54,761 bases of DNA, from positions 1 through 54,761 of the forward strand of contig JBOFTV010000057.1 of assembly GCA_051652245.1 (NCBI GenBank). Direction: 5' to 3'. The translations under genes and the position numbers were made by a program. Source of the DNA: BHER01 sp051652245 (lineage in GTDB: Bacteria; Bacillota_I; Bacilli_A; Culicoidibacterales; Culicoidibacteraceae). A model generated the notes under the pieces. That model was not told where the DNA came from. It searched no databases and saw nothing but the letters and a program-made list of their open reading frames with translations. Below, one piece after another: positions 7,733 to 16,754 of the stretch. Within the stretch, counting starts at the first letter, position 1, and each line of letters begins with the position of its first letter.

Positions 7733-9316
7733 ATGGCATATCATACAACAATTTATCTTTTTGTCTTTTTACCAATTGTTATGGTAATATATCAGATTAC
7801 TAAAAAAAGTAGGAGATTACTGGTTTTGCTTGCTTCTAGTTATTTTTTCTATTTTAGTTTTAGCCAATTTTTGTTGTTTTATTTATTGTTTTCTACAGTA
7901 ATTATCTATTTTGGTGGCTTGGGTCTTAGTAGGATTAATAGAAAGTATCTTACAAGCTTGCCAAGCCATGAAGATAAAAAGCAACTAAAGCAAACAACGC
8001 GTAGAAAAAAGAAATGTGTCTTAATGGGGATTATTTTATTCCATGTAATAGGTATTATCATTTATAAATATAGGCTCTTTTTAAGTGATAACATCAATAC
8101 CATTTTTACGCAACTAACAATTAACTCATCCATCTCATATGTGAGAATGATGATACCTTTAGGGATTTCCTTTTTCTCACTACAGGCAATTAGTTATATC
8201 GTAGACATCTATTTTGGAAAAATTGAAGCAGAGAAACGCTTGAGCAAGGTTGCGTTATATTTAGCGTTTTTCCCAACGGTTATGGAAGGTCCAATTACAA
8301 AGTATGATGAAATATCTGACCAAATAACAGCTGGTGAAAATATTTCTTATAAAAATTTAACGAATGGTGCCAAGAGAATTATTTGGGGAATGTTTAAGAA
8401 AATTGTCATCGCAGATCGGGCTTATATTTTTGTAGCGATGATTTTTGGTAACCTAGCTACATATACTGGTGTGTTTATTATTGTAGGAACATTACTTTAC
8501 ACACTACAGCTTTATGCCGAGTTTTCGGGATCAATTGATATTGTGATTGGAACAGCTGAAATCTTTGGAATTAAGTTACCAGAAAATTTCAAGCGTCCTT
8601 TTTTCTCAAGAAGTGTCGCAGAATTCTGGCGAAGATGGCATATTTCATTGGGAAGATGGTTAAAAGACTACATTTTTTATCCAGTTTCACTTTCGAAAAC
8701 AGTTAAAAAAATAAGTAAGTTTTTTAAAGGTAAAATAAGTAAGATTCTTGTGAGAATGATTGCTTCTCTTGTTGCCTTATTTTTTGTTTGGTTAGCTAAT
8801 GGACTTTGGCATGGACCAAGATGGAGCTACATCTTTTATGGGATGTACTATTTTGCTCTAATTTCAGCAGCACTCTTATTTGAACCAGTTATTGTGAAGT
8901 TATTAAAAAAAATAGGTGTCCGAAGAGATGCTCCATACTGGAAGGCTTTTCAGTGGCTAAGAACATTTATTTTGGTTAACATTGGGATGCTTATTTTTCG
9001 TGCAGATGGATTAAAGGCCAGTTACACATTATTTATTAATATTTTTACAAATTTTGATTTAAGCGTATTATGGAATGGACAAATTTTACAAATTGGATTA
9101 GATATCTATGATTTTTGGGTACTCGGAATTGGAATGGTCATTTTAATCTTTGTTAGTAAGTTGCAAGAAGATGGCATGAAAATCAGAGAAAAAATTAATA
9201 GTTGGTGGTGGCTCTACAGAGTATTGTTCTACTATGGAGCGATTCTTGCAATTATAATTTTTGGTGCATACGGATCAGGCTACCGAATCGTTGAATTAAT
9301 TTATGCTGGATTTTAG
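7733..9316 (+). CDS. DltB-like MBOAT O-acyltransferase
   Basis: 527-residue polytopic membrane protein of the MBOAT/AlgI/DltB family, moving an acyl or aminoacyl group from a cytoplasmic carrier across the membrane. Family motifs: EFWRRWHISLGRWLKDYIFYP at about residues 298-318, and the catalytic-histidine segment NGLWHGPRWSYIFYG at about 358. Around ten or more hydrophobic segments are evident, beginning at IYLFVFLPIVMVIY. Length is larger than typical DltB (about 400) and closer to AlgI-type proteins, with an Arg/Lys-rich cytoplasmic loop near residues 80-105. Lies between the carrier gene and the SGNH-like gene, as dltB lies next to dltC and dltD. Confidence 0.9.
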   Translation: MAYHTTIYLFVFLPIVMVIYQITKKSRRLLVLLASSYFFYFSFSQFLLFYLLFSTVIIYFGGLGLSRINRKYLTSLPSHEDKKQLKQTTRRKKKCVLMGIILFHVIGIIIYKYRLFLSDNINTIFTQLTINSSISYVRMMIPLGISFFSLQAISYIVDIYFGKIEAEKRLSKVALYLAFFPTVMEGPITKYDEISDQITAGENISYKNLTNGAKRIIWGMFKKIVIADRAYIFVAMIFGNLATYTGVFIIVGTLLYTLQLYAEFSGSIDIVIGTAEIFGIKLPENFKRPFFSRSVAEFWRRWHISLGRWLKDYIFYPVSLSKTVKKISKFFKGKISKILVRMIASLVALFFVWLANGLWHGPRWSYIFYGMYYFALISAALLFEPVIVKLLKKIGVRRDAPYWKAFQWLRTFILVNIGMLIFRADGLKASYTLFINIFTNFDLSVLWNGQILQIGLDIYDFWVLGIGMVILIFVSKLQEDGMKIREKINSWWWLYRVLFYYGAILAIIIFGAYGSGYRIVELIYAGF

Positions 9317-9327
9317 GAGGGAAAAAA

Positions 9328-10299
9328 ATGAAGAAAATAATTAATAATTCGTGGAGTAAAAGCATCATGTTTATCATGGGTATACTAAGTATACTACTGC
9401 TTTTTTCATCAGTGTTTACCCCCCCCGAAGCGGCGCTGCATAATGGAGTGGAAAAGCAAAACTTGGGAGCAATCTTTGCAGAGAAAAAAAATAGTCTGGA
9501 GGTCCTTTTTTTAGGAGATAGTGAATCATATGCCGGATTTTCACCGTTACAGCTGTGGGAATCTCATGGAATTGTTTCTTTTAACTGTGGGGCATCCTCA
9601 AGCAAGGTGAGGGAAACCTACTTTAACCTTAGAAACGTACTTGAAGAGCAGACACCAAAAGTGATTGTTTTTGAAACAAATCAAATATTTTCAAAAGAAA
9701 ATTTGATGACATCATTACAACGAGAATTAGAAGGTATAGTGAGTAAGCATCTTCCAATTCTTAACTATCATAACCACTGGAAAAACTTTACCGGACATAA
9801 AGTTGTTGGGAAAAACGGTGAAATTAAAGCAGATTATTTAAAGGGGTGGAGATTTAACGATAGAGTCAAACCTTATTCTGGTGGCAATTATATGAGACAA
9901 ACAGAAGACAAAGAAGCAATCCAGAGAGGCGAAGGGTACTATTTAGGTTTAATTGTTAAACTAGCTAAGCAAAAGAATATTGAGATAATATTTGTAAGTG
10001 CTCCATCAGCTAAAAATTGGACAATGAGAAAGCACAATAGAATGGAAGCGTTCGCAGCAAAAGAAGGCTATAAATATCTTGATTTAAACCTTAGTACAGA
10101 ACAATTAGGGATTGATTGGAAAACTGACACATTTGATGAAGGTGATCATATAAATGCAAGTGGAGCAAATAAAGTGACATCGTATTTTGGTAATTGGCTC
10201 AAGGCAAATTATACATTAGCTGATTATAGAGAAGATCTAGCATTTGTGCAGTGGAATATTGATTTAGAGAAATGTAAAAAGACAAATGTTTGCCCGTAG
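9328..10299 (+). CDS. DltD-like SGNH-fold membrane-anchored protein
   Basis: 323 residues: one N-terminal transmembrane segment (SIMFIMGILSILLLF, about 12-30), then an extracellular SGNH-hydrolase-like domain. The probable nucleophile is S65 in FLGDSESYAGF. The Asp-His pair is probably in GDHINASGANK near the C terminus, and Asn in ETNQIF may supply the oxyanion hole. DltD and AlgJ/X-type proteins pair with an MBOAT partner to finish transfer onto a surface polymer, and this gene follows the MBOAT gene by 11 bases (AGGAGGG ribosome binding site). It is shorter than canonical DltD (about 420), so I call it DltD-like only. Last gene of the operon. Confidence 0.8.
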   Translation: MKKIINNSWSKSIMFIMGILSILLLFSSVFTPPEAALHNGVEKQNLGAIFAEKKNSLEVLFLGDSESYAGFSPLQLWESHGIVSFNCGASSSKVRETYFNLRNVLEEQTPKVIVFETNQIFSKENLMTSLQRELEGIVSKHLPILNYHNHWKNFTGHKVVGKNGEIKADYLKGWRFNDRVKPYSGGNYMRQTEDKEAIQRGEGYYLGLIVKLAKQKNIEIIFVSAPSAKNWTMRKHNRMEAFAAKEGYKYLDLNLSTEQLGIDWKTDTFDEGDHINASGANKVTSYFGNWLKANYTLADYREDLAFVQWNIDLEKCKKTNVCP

Positions 10300-10308
10300 T
10301 TTTAACCG

Positions 10309-10355
10309 AAATATGCACTTTAACGTTGCTGATAAAAAATGATGCATATTTTACT
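10309..10355 (+). terminator. Probable terminator after the dlt-like operon
   Basis: Inverted repeat AAATATGCA (10309-10317) / TGCATATTT (10343-10351) with a 25-base loop and a short T tail. The long loop and weak tail make it a modest candidate, but it sits in the right place between operon and gmk promoter. Confidence 0.5.
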
Positions 10356-10377
10356 AGGAAAAAAAGGTAAAATGCGG

Positions 10378-10383
10378 TATAAT
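10378..10383 (+). promoter_or_regulatory. gmk promoter -10
   Basis: Perfect TATAAT about 40 bases upstream of the gmk start; the -35 region (about 10355-10360) is a poor match. Confidence 0.55.
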
Positions 10384-10424
10384 ATTGTATGATATAAACA
10401 CTAAGAAAAAGAGGTTATTAACAT

Positions 10425-11042
10425 ATGGCAAGAGGTATTTTATTTGTTTTATCAGGACCAAGTGGTGTTGGTAAAGGAACTGTTCGAGCAGAACTGTTTT
10501 CACGGGAGAATCATAAATTGGTTTATTCTGTTTCTGCTACAACAAGAAAGCCTCGAGAGGGTGAAGTTGATGGAGTGGATTATTTCTTCAAGGAGAAAGA
10601 AGAATTTGAGCAAATGATTGCGGATAAGCAATTAATTGAACATGCACATTTTGTCGATAATTATTATGGTACGCCGCTGTCTTATGTAGAGGAAATGCTA
10701 GATAAAGGTTTGGATGTTGTCTTAGAAATTGAAGTTCAAGGTGCCGCTCAGGTAAAACGGGTCATAAATAATGCCGTGTTCATCTTTATTGCTCCACCAA
10801 GCCTTAAAGAGCTTCGCCGAAGATTAGTTAGTCGGGGAACAGAAGAGGCACCAGTAATTATGGGGCGCATTAACATGGCGATTAAGGAGCTGTTTTTAAT
10901 GTCTGAATATGATTATACTGTAATTAATGATACAGTAGAAATTGCAGCGGATAAAATTTTAACAATTATTAAATCGGAACATTTGAGAACAAAATACATC
11001 GAAGATACAATTAGAGAAACGATCATTGAAGAATTACTATAG
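10425..11042 (+). CDS. gmk: Guanylate kinase
   Basis: 205-residue enzyme phosphorylating GMP to GDP with ATP, essential for GTP/dGTP supply. Walker A is SGPSGVGKGT near residues 9-18; the GMP-binding stretch SATTRKPREGEVDGVDYFF follows, and EIEVQGA carries conserved acidic residues. Length is normal. Followed 17 bases later by rpoZ, the common Bacillota order gmk-rpoZ-priA-fmt-rsmB. It has its own promoter (TATAAT at 10378). Confidence 0.97.
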   Translation: MARGILFVLSGPSGVGKGTVRAELFSRENHKLVYSVSATTRKPREGEVDGVDYFFKEKEEFEQMIADKQLIEHAHFVDNYYGTPLSYVEEMLDKGLDVVLEIEVQGAAQVKRVINNAVFIFIAPPSLKELRRRLVSRGTEEAPVIMGRINMAIKELFLMSEYDYTVINDTVEIAADKILTIIKSEHLRTKYIEDTIRETIIEELL

Positions 11043-11059
11043 CAAGGGAGCAAATAAAT

Positions 11060-11359
11060 ATGTTGAAACCATCAATTGATGAACTATTAGAAGAAATCCA
11101 TTCACGATTTGCCTTAACAATTGTCATTGCAAAAAGAGCGAGACAATTACAACTAACACCGCAAGAGTACACAATTGAAGAACCGGTTGGTATTGCTAAT
11201 AATGAAGTCGCAAAGGCCTTAGAAGAACTAAATGCCCATGAGTTAGAATATTACCTAAATCGCGAAGAACTTGAAAATGCGCAAGAGAAAATCATTCGTC
11301 CAGAAGACAATCATACAGTTATTTTAGACGATGATTTAGGTTATACTTACAGCGAATAA
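11060..11359 (+). CDS. rpoZ: RNA polymerase omega subunit
   Basis: 99 residues. The conserved N-terminal segment MLKPSIDELLEEI and the helix FALTIVIAKRARQL identify RpoZ, which assists assembly and stability of RNA polymerase by holding the beta-prime subunit. The C-terminal tail is acidic and variable, as usual. Cotranscribed with gmk, ending at the terminator at 11371. Confidence 0.94.
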   Translation: MLKPSIDELLEEIHSRFALTIVIAKRARQLQLTPQEYTIEEPVGIANNEVAKALEELNAHELEYYLNREELENAQEKIIRPEDNHTVILDDDLGYTYSE

Positions 11360-11370
11360 TATTATAAATC

Positions 11371-11408
11371 AAAGGTAGTATCTCTAGGGAGAGGCTACCT
11401 TTTTTTAG
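11371..11408 (+). terminator. Intrinsic terminator after rpoZ
   Basis: Stem AAAGGTAG (11371-11378) / CTACCTTT (11395-11402), with an inner CTCT/AGAG pairing and a T tail. Confidence 0.85.
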
Positions 11409-11432
11409 CAGAATAATGAGGGAGGTGAAATG

Positions 11433-13595
11433 ATGATTGCAGCAGTAATTGTGGACATCAAAGCATATGCAGTAGATAAAATATTTGACTATATGATACC
11501 AGAGGCGACCAACATTACAATTGGTATGAAAGTTAAAGTCCCCTTTGGCCCGAGAATAATCGAAGGCTATGTTATTGAACTAAAAAAAGAACCAGAGGAT
11601 CAAACCGTTAAATTGAAAGCGATTATCAGTGTCAGTGACATCCAATTTTTAAATGAGGAATTAATAAAGCTTGCAATCACTTTTGCGCAGGCAACAGGTA
11701 GCTTTAAGACAAGTTTCTTACAAGCGATGCTGCCCAAAAATATAACTAAGAGAAAAACAAAAATGATTGAAGAAGTTATGGAAATAGATAAAAGCAAAGT
11801 ATCACCTAAAGCTACTAAACAACAGGAAATAATTAGCTTTCTTTCCCAAGAAAACCTCCCGCAGCAACTAAAAATGCTCAGGGATAAATTTGGAACATCA
11901 ATAATTCAAGCAATGAAAAAAAATGGAGCAATCATAACTAAGATGCAGTCAGTGGAACAACTACCAAGCATTCCCACGGTAGTAAGTAAATCAAATGTAG
12001 TTCTCCGGGAAGAGCAAAATGCCGTATTATCAACATTAAAACAAAATTGTGAGCAACCCTACTTATTACAAGGAGTAACTGGTTCAGGAAAAACAGAGAT
12101 ATACATCCAGTTAATTGCGCATGTGATTGAAAGTGGAAAAACAGCATTATTACTAGTCCCTGAAATTGGGTTGACACCACAGATGATTGGTCGATTTGAG
12201 CAGCGATTTTCAGTGGCTAAAATTGCTGTTTTACATAGTGGATTGACGCCCGCTAAGCGCTATGATATGTGGCTGAAAATTAAGCAAAAACGTGTCGATA
12301 TTGTTTTAGGAACAAGGTCAGCTATTTTTGCGCCACTAGAAAATATTGGTGTAATTATTGTTGATGAAGAACATGATGCAAGCTACCGTCAAGAAAATGC
12401 ACCATCATATAATGCCCTTGAAATAGCTGCTTGGCGTGCTAAAAGGCATAAGGCTACACTGTTACTTGCAAGTGCAACTCCTAGTTTAGAAAGTTATGTT
12501 CGTGCCAAAAAGAAAATATATAAGCCATTATATCTAAAGCAACGAATTAGTGAAGAACCAACAAATGTTGAGGTTATTGACATGAGACAATCAGTTGGTG
12601 AAATTGAATATCGCTACTTTTCAAAAGAATTATTAGCGGCTATTAAACAAGCCCTTGCTAAAAAGCAACAAGTAATGCTCTTATTAAATCGCCGAGGATA
12701 TGCACCAGTTACTGTGTGCACACAGTGTGGACATACACCAAATTGTCCCAATTGTGACACAACACTGACATTTCATAAAAATAAAAACAAGCTTATTTGT
12801 CACTATTGTCAACACACGCAAGACGCTTGGAAAACATGTCCAAAGTGTGACAGTCGAATTATGATGCAGGGGGTTGGAATTCAAAAGATCGTGGAAGAGC
12901 TTGAACGAATTCTTCCAGATGCAAGATTATTGCGTGTTGATAAAGATAGCATTAAAAATTACGATGATTATCATAATTTTTATGCATCATTTCTGGCAGG
13001 AGAAGCCGATATTATGGTAGGAACACAAATGATTACAAAAGGATTTGACTTTCCTAATGTGACGGTTGTTGGCGTCCTTGAAACGGACCAAATTCTACAT
13101 ATGCCTGATTTAAGGGCAAGAGAGAAAACATATCAACTTTTACGACAAGTAATTGGTCGGGCAGGGCGTGGCAACCATGGTGGGACGGCTTTTTTACAAA
13201 CATTTGATGCGAAAAACTCATTGTTTACTGATATTATTAAAGAGCAGTATGATCAATTTGCAAATAAAGAACTTCTTTTACGAAAACAATTCCAAAATCC
13301 ACCATACTGTCATATAAGTGATATTATTGTCTCCTCAGAATTTCAGCATGAAGCCACAAGATGTGTTCAATATATGTATGATCAACTTCAAAAATTATCG
13401 TCCCATGCGACTATTTATCCACCCAGTAGTACATTTATTGCCCGAATAAACAATAGGTATTACTATCATATCCTTATAAAATACAAGGATTCCAGCAAAA
13501 TAATTGGGAATGTTTCCATGCTATTAACACATGTTGTTAAACATTTCCCCAAAGTACACAGCTATATTCAGGTTAATCCAATCAATTTTTTATAA
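11433..13595 (+). CDS. priA: Primosomal protein N' (replication restart helicase PriA)
   Basis: About 720-residue superfamily 2 helicase that reloads the replicative helicase at stalled or collapsed forks. N-terminal DNA-binding domain about 1-110; Walker A GVTGSGKTEIY; DEEH box VDEEHDASY; eight zinc-binding cysteines between CTQCGH and CPKCDS; later motifs GTQMITKGFDF and QVIGRAGRG. Two adjacent ATGs exist (11430 and 11433). The second gives a normal seven-base gap from GGAGG at 11421-11425. Upstream of fmt and rsmB as in related genomes; a def gene is absent from this cluster. Confidence 0.96.
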   Translation: MIAAVIVDIKAYAVDKIFDYMIPEATNITIGMKVKVPFGPRIIEGYVIELKKEPEDQTVKLKAIISVSDIQFLNEELIKLAITFAQATGSFKTSFLQAMLPKNITKRKTKMIEEVMEIDKSKVSPKATKQQEIISFLSQENLPQQLKMLRDKFGTSIIQAMKKNGAIITKMQSVEQLPSIPTVVSKSNVVLREEQNAVLSTLKQNCEQPYLLQGVTGSGKTEIYIQLIAHVIESGKTALLLVPEIGLTPQMIGRFEQRFSVAKIAVLHSGLTPAKRYDMWLKIKQKRVDIVLGTRSAIFAPLENIGVIIVDEEHDASYRQENAPSYNALEIAAWRAKRHKATLLLASATPSLESYVRAKKKIYKPLYLKQRISEEPTNVEVIDMRQSVGEIEYRYFSKELLAAIKQALAKKQQVMLLLNRRGYAPVTVCTQCGHTPNCPNCDTTLTFHKNKNKLICHYCQHTQDAWKTCPKCDSRIMMQGVGIQKIVEELERILPDARLLRVDKDSIKNYDDYHNFYASFLAGEADIMVGTQMITKGFDFPNVTVVGVLETDQILHMPDLRAREKTYQLLRQVIGRAGRGNHGGTAFLQTFDAKNSLFTDIIKEQYDQFANKELLLRKQFQNPPYCHISDIIVSSEFQHEATRCVQYMYDQLQKLSSHATIYPPSSTFIARINNRYYYHILIKYKDSSKIIGNVSMLLTHVVKHFPKVHSYIQVNPINFL

Positions 13596-13624
13596 TAAAT
13601 AGCTTTTGAAAAGAGGAACAGCCA

Positions 13625-14578
13625 ATGCCAAAAAAGAAAATAATCTTCATGGGCACACCAAATTTTGCAGCCCATATTTTAAAACAATTACTAGAAGAAA
13701 AACAGGATTTATATGAAATAATTGCCGTTATCAGTCAACCCGACAAGCCAATTGGTCGCAAGCGTGTGCTAACGCCAACAGAAGTCAAACAAGTGGCGCT
13801 ATCATATAATTTGCCAATTTTGCAACCGGCTAAAATTGCAACAGCATATGAGGAAATTAAAGCCTTAGAGCCTGATTTATTGATCACAGCCGCTTATGGT
13901 CAGCTAGTACCGGTAAAAATTTTGGAACTACCAAAATTTCGTTGTATTAATGTTCATGGCTCATTATTACCTAAATACCGTGGTGGTGCACCAATTCACT
14001 ATGCAATTATCAAGGGTGAAAGTAAAACGGGCATTACAATAATGTATATGGAAAAGGCCTTAGATGCGGGTCATATGATAGCTTCGGTTGAAATCCCTAT
14101 TTTAGATGATGATAATTTGGCAACAATGTATGAAAAATTACAAAAAATTGGGGGGAAGCTATTATTAGAGATTTTGCCGGATTTTTTTGCTTATAAAATT
14201 ATAGCGATACCACAGGATTTAGCGAAGGTAACATATGCTCCGAATATTACTAAGGAACAAACAAAGATCAATTGGCATGGCTCAGCAGTAGAGGTTTTTA
14301 ATCATGTCAGAGGATTATATCCAGCACCAGCAACATTTACGATAATTGACGAAGTAACAATAAAAATATATGAAGTTAGTATCAAAACAATGGATGTATC
14401 AAGTTTTAAGCCCGGGCAAATAATTCATGCAGATAAGAGCAGTTGCTATATTGCTACGAGTTCTAATGCTATTTCGCTAAAAAGCATTCAATTAAGTGGC
14501 AAAAAACGGCAAAAAATCCAAGAAGTGATCAATGGAATTGGTAAAACACTTTTGGTAGAAGGAGCATGTTTTGAGTAA
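13625..14578 (+). CDS. fmt: Methionyl-tRNA formyltransferase
   Basis: 317 residues. Formylates the initiator Met-tRNA using 10-formyl-tetrahydrofolate. The N-terminal formyltransferase domain begins IIFMGTPNFAAHIL, and the active site lies in NVHGSLLPKYRGGAPI with the following Asp in KALDAGHMI. The smaller C-terminal OB-like domain is present. Overlaps the start of rsmB by eight bases. The folate cofactor links it functionally to thyA, folA and fhs in this window. Confidence 0.96.
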   Translation: MPKKKIIFMGTPNFAAHILKQLLEEKQDLYEIIAVISQPDKPIGRKRVLTPTEVKQVALSYNLPILQPAKIATAYEEIKALEPDLLITAAYGQLVPVKILELPKFRCINVHGSLLPKYRGGAPIHYAIIKGESKTGITIMYMEKALDAGHMIASVEIPILDDDNLATMYEKLQKIGGKLLLEILPDFFAYKIIAIPQDLAKVTYAPNITKEQTKINWHGSAVEVFNHVRGLYPAPATFTIIDEVTIKIYEVSIKTMDVSSFKPGQIIHADKSSCYIATSSNAISLKSIQLSGKKRQKIQEVINGIGKTLLVEGACFE

Positions 14579-15872
14579 AAGTAATAATAATACAACGGAT
14601 GTTCGCGAGCTGGCAAGTCAAATTATTTTGGAAACGTGCTATAATAAAGGCTATATCAATAAGCAACTACAAGGAATTAAGCAACTTAGTCCATCAGATA
14701 TGAGCTTTTTGACAAATATTGTTTATGGTGTAGTTAAAGATTATGATTATTTGCAAGCTATTTTAGCCACACGTGTCGATTTAGCTAAAAATAAGCGAAT
14801 TGTTCGTGTTATTTTAGCAATGTCATTATATCAATTTTTAAGCTTAGATAAAATTCCAACATATGCAATTATTGATTCGGCTGTGCGAGTAGCCCGCGCA
14901 AAAACAAATGATTTCACAGCAACATTTGTCAACGCTGTACTACGAAAAATATTAGTAGATAAGGCAACATTGACAGTAGATACAACAAGTCTATCAGAAA
15001 TAGAGGCGCTAGCTATAAAACACAGCCAGCCACTGTGGCTAACAAAATTACTAGTTAGCCAGTATAACTTGGAGGAAGCAACATCTTTTTATCTGTGGGT
15101 TAGTGAGTCTAATCGCCAATTTGCAAGAGTGAATACGCTTAAAGCAAGCAAGGAAGAAATTCTTGAGTTACCAGGCTTCATTGCAGCAGACGGTGTCGAT
15201 GCAGTGGAATATTTATTAGGGAATATTGCGGCAACAGAAGCCTTTTTGCAAGGGAGAGTAATGATTCAAAACTTGTCAAGTCAATTAGTTGCTCCCAGTT
15301 TGAATCCGCAAAGAGGTGATACAATATTAGATATGTGTGCAGCCCCTGGCGGGAAAACAACGCATTTAGCTCAACTTACAGGAAATAAAGCAACAATTAC
15401 CGCAATGGATTTATACCCATTTAGAGTCAAGCAAATTGATGAAAATGCCCAGAGATTAGGCAATACAACAATTAATTCCGTTACAGGCGATGCTTTATCC
15501 CTAGATAAGACAATATTTTACGATCGTATTTTACTTGACGCTCCTTGTAGTGGGCTTGGAGTACTCAAACAAAAGCCTGAAATAAAATATCAAATAACAC
15601 CAACAATTTTAGATGAACTTGTAGTACTCCAGAGAAAGCTCCTAAAAAGTGGCTGGTCACAATTAAAAGTAGGAGGAACATTTGTTTACAGCACATGCAC
15701 GATAAATAAAAAAGAAAATCAAAAACAAATAGCCCAATTTTTAGCAAATACACCTGATGCAAAACTCGTCGCAGAAAATGAAGTATTTGCTCAAATGGCT
15801 GAAGGGTACTCAGGATTTTATTTAGCAACAATGCTAAAAGAGGAGCGCGATGTTCATGCGAAAAATGGTTAA
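14571..15872 (+). CDS. rsmB: 16S rRNA m5C967 methyltransferase RsmB
   Basis: 433 residues. The N-terminal NusB-like domain (about 1-140) is followed by a class I methyltransferase domain with SAM motif LDMCAAPGGKTTHLAQL, catalytic DAPCSGLGVLKQKPEIKY and STCTINKKEN. The two conserved cysteines in PC and TC are those used by RNA m5C methyltransferases. Starts at TTG 14571, eight bases inside fmt, with ribosome binding site AGAAGGAG just upstream. Confidence 0.94.
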   Translation: MSKSNNNTTDVRELASQIILETCYNKGYINKQLQGIKQLSPSDMSFLTNIVYGVVKDYDYLQAILATRVDLAKNKRIVRVILAMSLYQFLSLDKIPTYAIIDSAVRVARAKTNDFTATFVNAVLRKILVDKATLTVDTTSLSEIEALAIKHSQPLWLTKLLVSQYNLEEATSFYLWVSESNRQFARVNTLKASKEEILELPGFIAADGVDAVEYLLGNIAATEAFLQGRVMIQNLSSQLVAPSLNPQRGDTILDMCAAPGGKTTHLAQLTGNKATITAMDLYPFRVKQIDENAQRLGNTTINSVTGDALSLDKTIFYDRILLDAPCSGLGVLKQKPEIKYQITPTILDELVVLQRKLLKSGWSQLKVGGTFVYSTCTINKKENQKQIAQFLANTPDAKLVAENEVFAQMAEGYSGFYLATMLKEERDVHAKNG

Positions 15873-16686
15873 ATATAGTCAACTATTTCTAGGGTTCTGG
15901 ATTCAGTTATGGTTATTTGCGACGCTAATACCTGCTGCAATGGGAGGCGATTGGAGCGCAACATTATTTATCTGCGGTCAACTTGCTTATTTTACGATAA
16001 GCGGGATATATTGCTATATGTTTTTAAGTTTGAAATTATCAGAACTTTGGCAACAGCGCTTAGAATTATTGATGACGGGAATTGGGATGCTGCTGGCAAT
16101 CATTTATAGCGGAATTATTTTAACGGATCCATGGTTATGGCAAAGTGAAAAGTTTATTGGCTTTGATTTTATTGGCTTAATGATCTGGATTGGAATATTA
16201 TTAGTGACTTCAGCGGTTAGTTTTTTTTATTGTACTAGGGATGATTATCGCCTAAATATTCAAAAATCTAAGTTATGGAATACATATAAAACAGCAGATT
16301 TATGGTGGCTGTCGGTTATCATCATCAGTGGACTTGTCTTAACAATAATGAATACAAAATTGGTTTACGGGGTTACACGAGAGTATTGGCAGAATCTCCG
16401 AACAGTGGGTACTTGCTTTATTATTTTTATTACGTGGTACTATAGTCGATATTTTAGGGCACAGCGATATTTCTTTATTGCGATGATTGGTGGCTACTTT
16501 GGCTTTGTGCTAATTGAAACATTACAGTTTCTGTTAATTGAAGCTCCCCTAACAAAGCAGACACTCATTTCTTTTGGTCAGAAAACGACTGGTGTTGATT
16601 ATGCAATATATACTTCTCTTGTTCATTTAACCATTACAATGGCTTGGACTCTGTTCCTTAATTACCGTGAAAAAAAATCTAATTAA
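15850..16686 (+). CDS. Multispanning membrane protein, unknown function
   Basis: 278 residues with about eight hydrophobic segments (for example WIQLWLFATLIPAAMG, LLMTGIGMLLAIIYSGIIL, YFFIAMIGGYFGFVLIETL) and short charged loops; no recognisable domain. The start overlaps rsmB by 23 bases with AGAGGAG at about 15839-15845, so it is probably translationally coupled. In many Bacillota rsmB is followed by the stp-pknB-rsgA genes; here this gene sits there instead. It ends shortly before the thyA promoter. Confidence 0.75.
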   Translation: MFMRKMVKYSQLFLGFWIQLWLFATLIPAAMGGDWSATLFICGQLAYFTISGIYCYMFLSLKLSELWQQRLELLMTGIGMLLAIIYSGIILTDPWLWQSEKFIGFDFIGLMIWIGILLVTSAVSFFYCTRDDYRLNIQKSKLWNTYKTADLWWLSVIIISGLVLTIMNTKLVYGVTREYWQNLRTVGTCFIIFITWYYSRYFRAQRYFFIAMIGGYFGFVLIETLQFLLIEAPLTKQTLISFGQKTTGVDYAIYTSLVHLTITMAWTLFLNYREKKSN

Positions 16687-16714
16687 CTATATCAGAAAAG
16701 AAGTAGTTAATATA

Positions 16715-16723
16715 TGATATAAT
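16715..16723 (+). promoter_or_regulatory. Extended -10 promoter of thyA
   Basis: TGATATAAT about 32 bases upstream of the thyA ATG, the same extended -10 sequence seen at 3572 and 53967. No strong -35. Confidence 0.6.
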
Positions 16724-16754
16724 TTAGTTTATCTAACTTCAAAGGAGAAAAATT

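Noticed and set aside
15565..15882. 105-codon minus-strand frame in rsmB
   Set aside because: Antisense shadow of conserved RsmB motifs.
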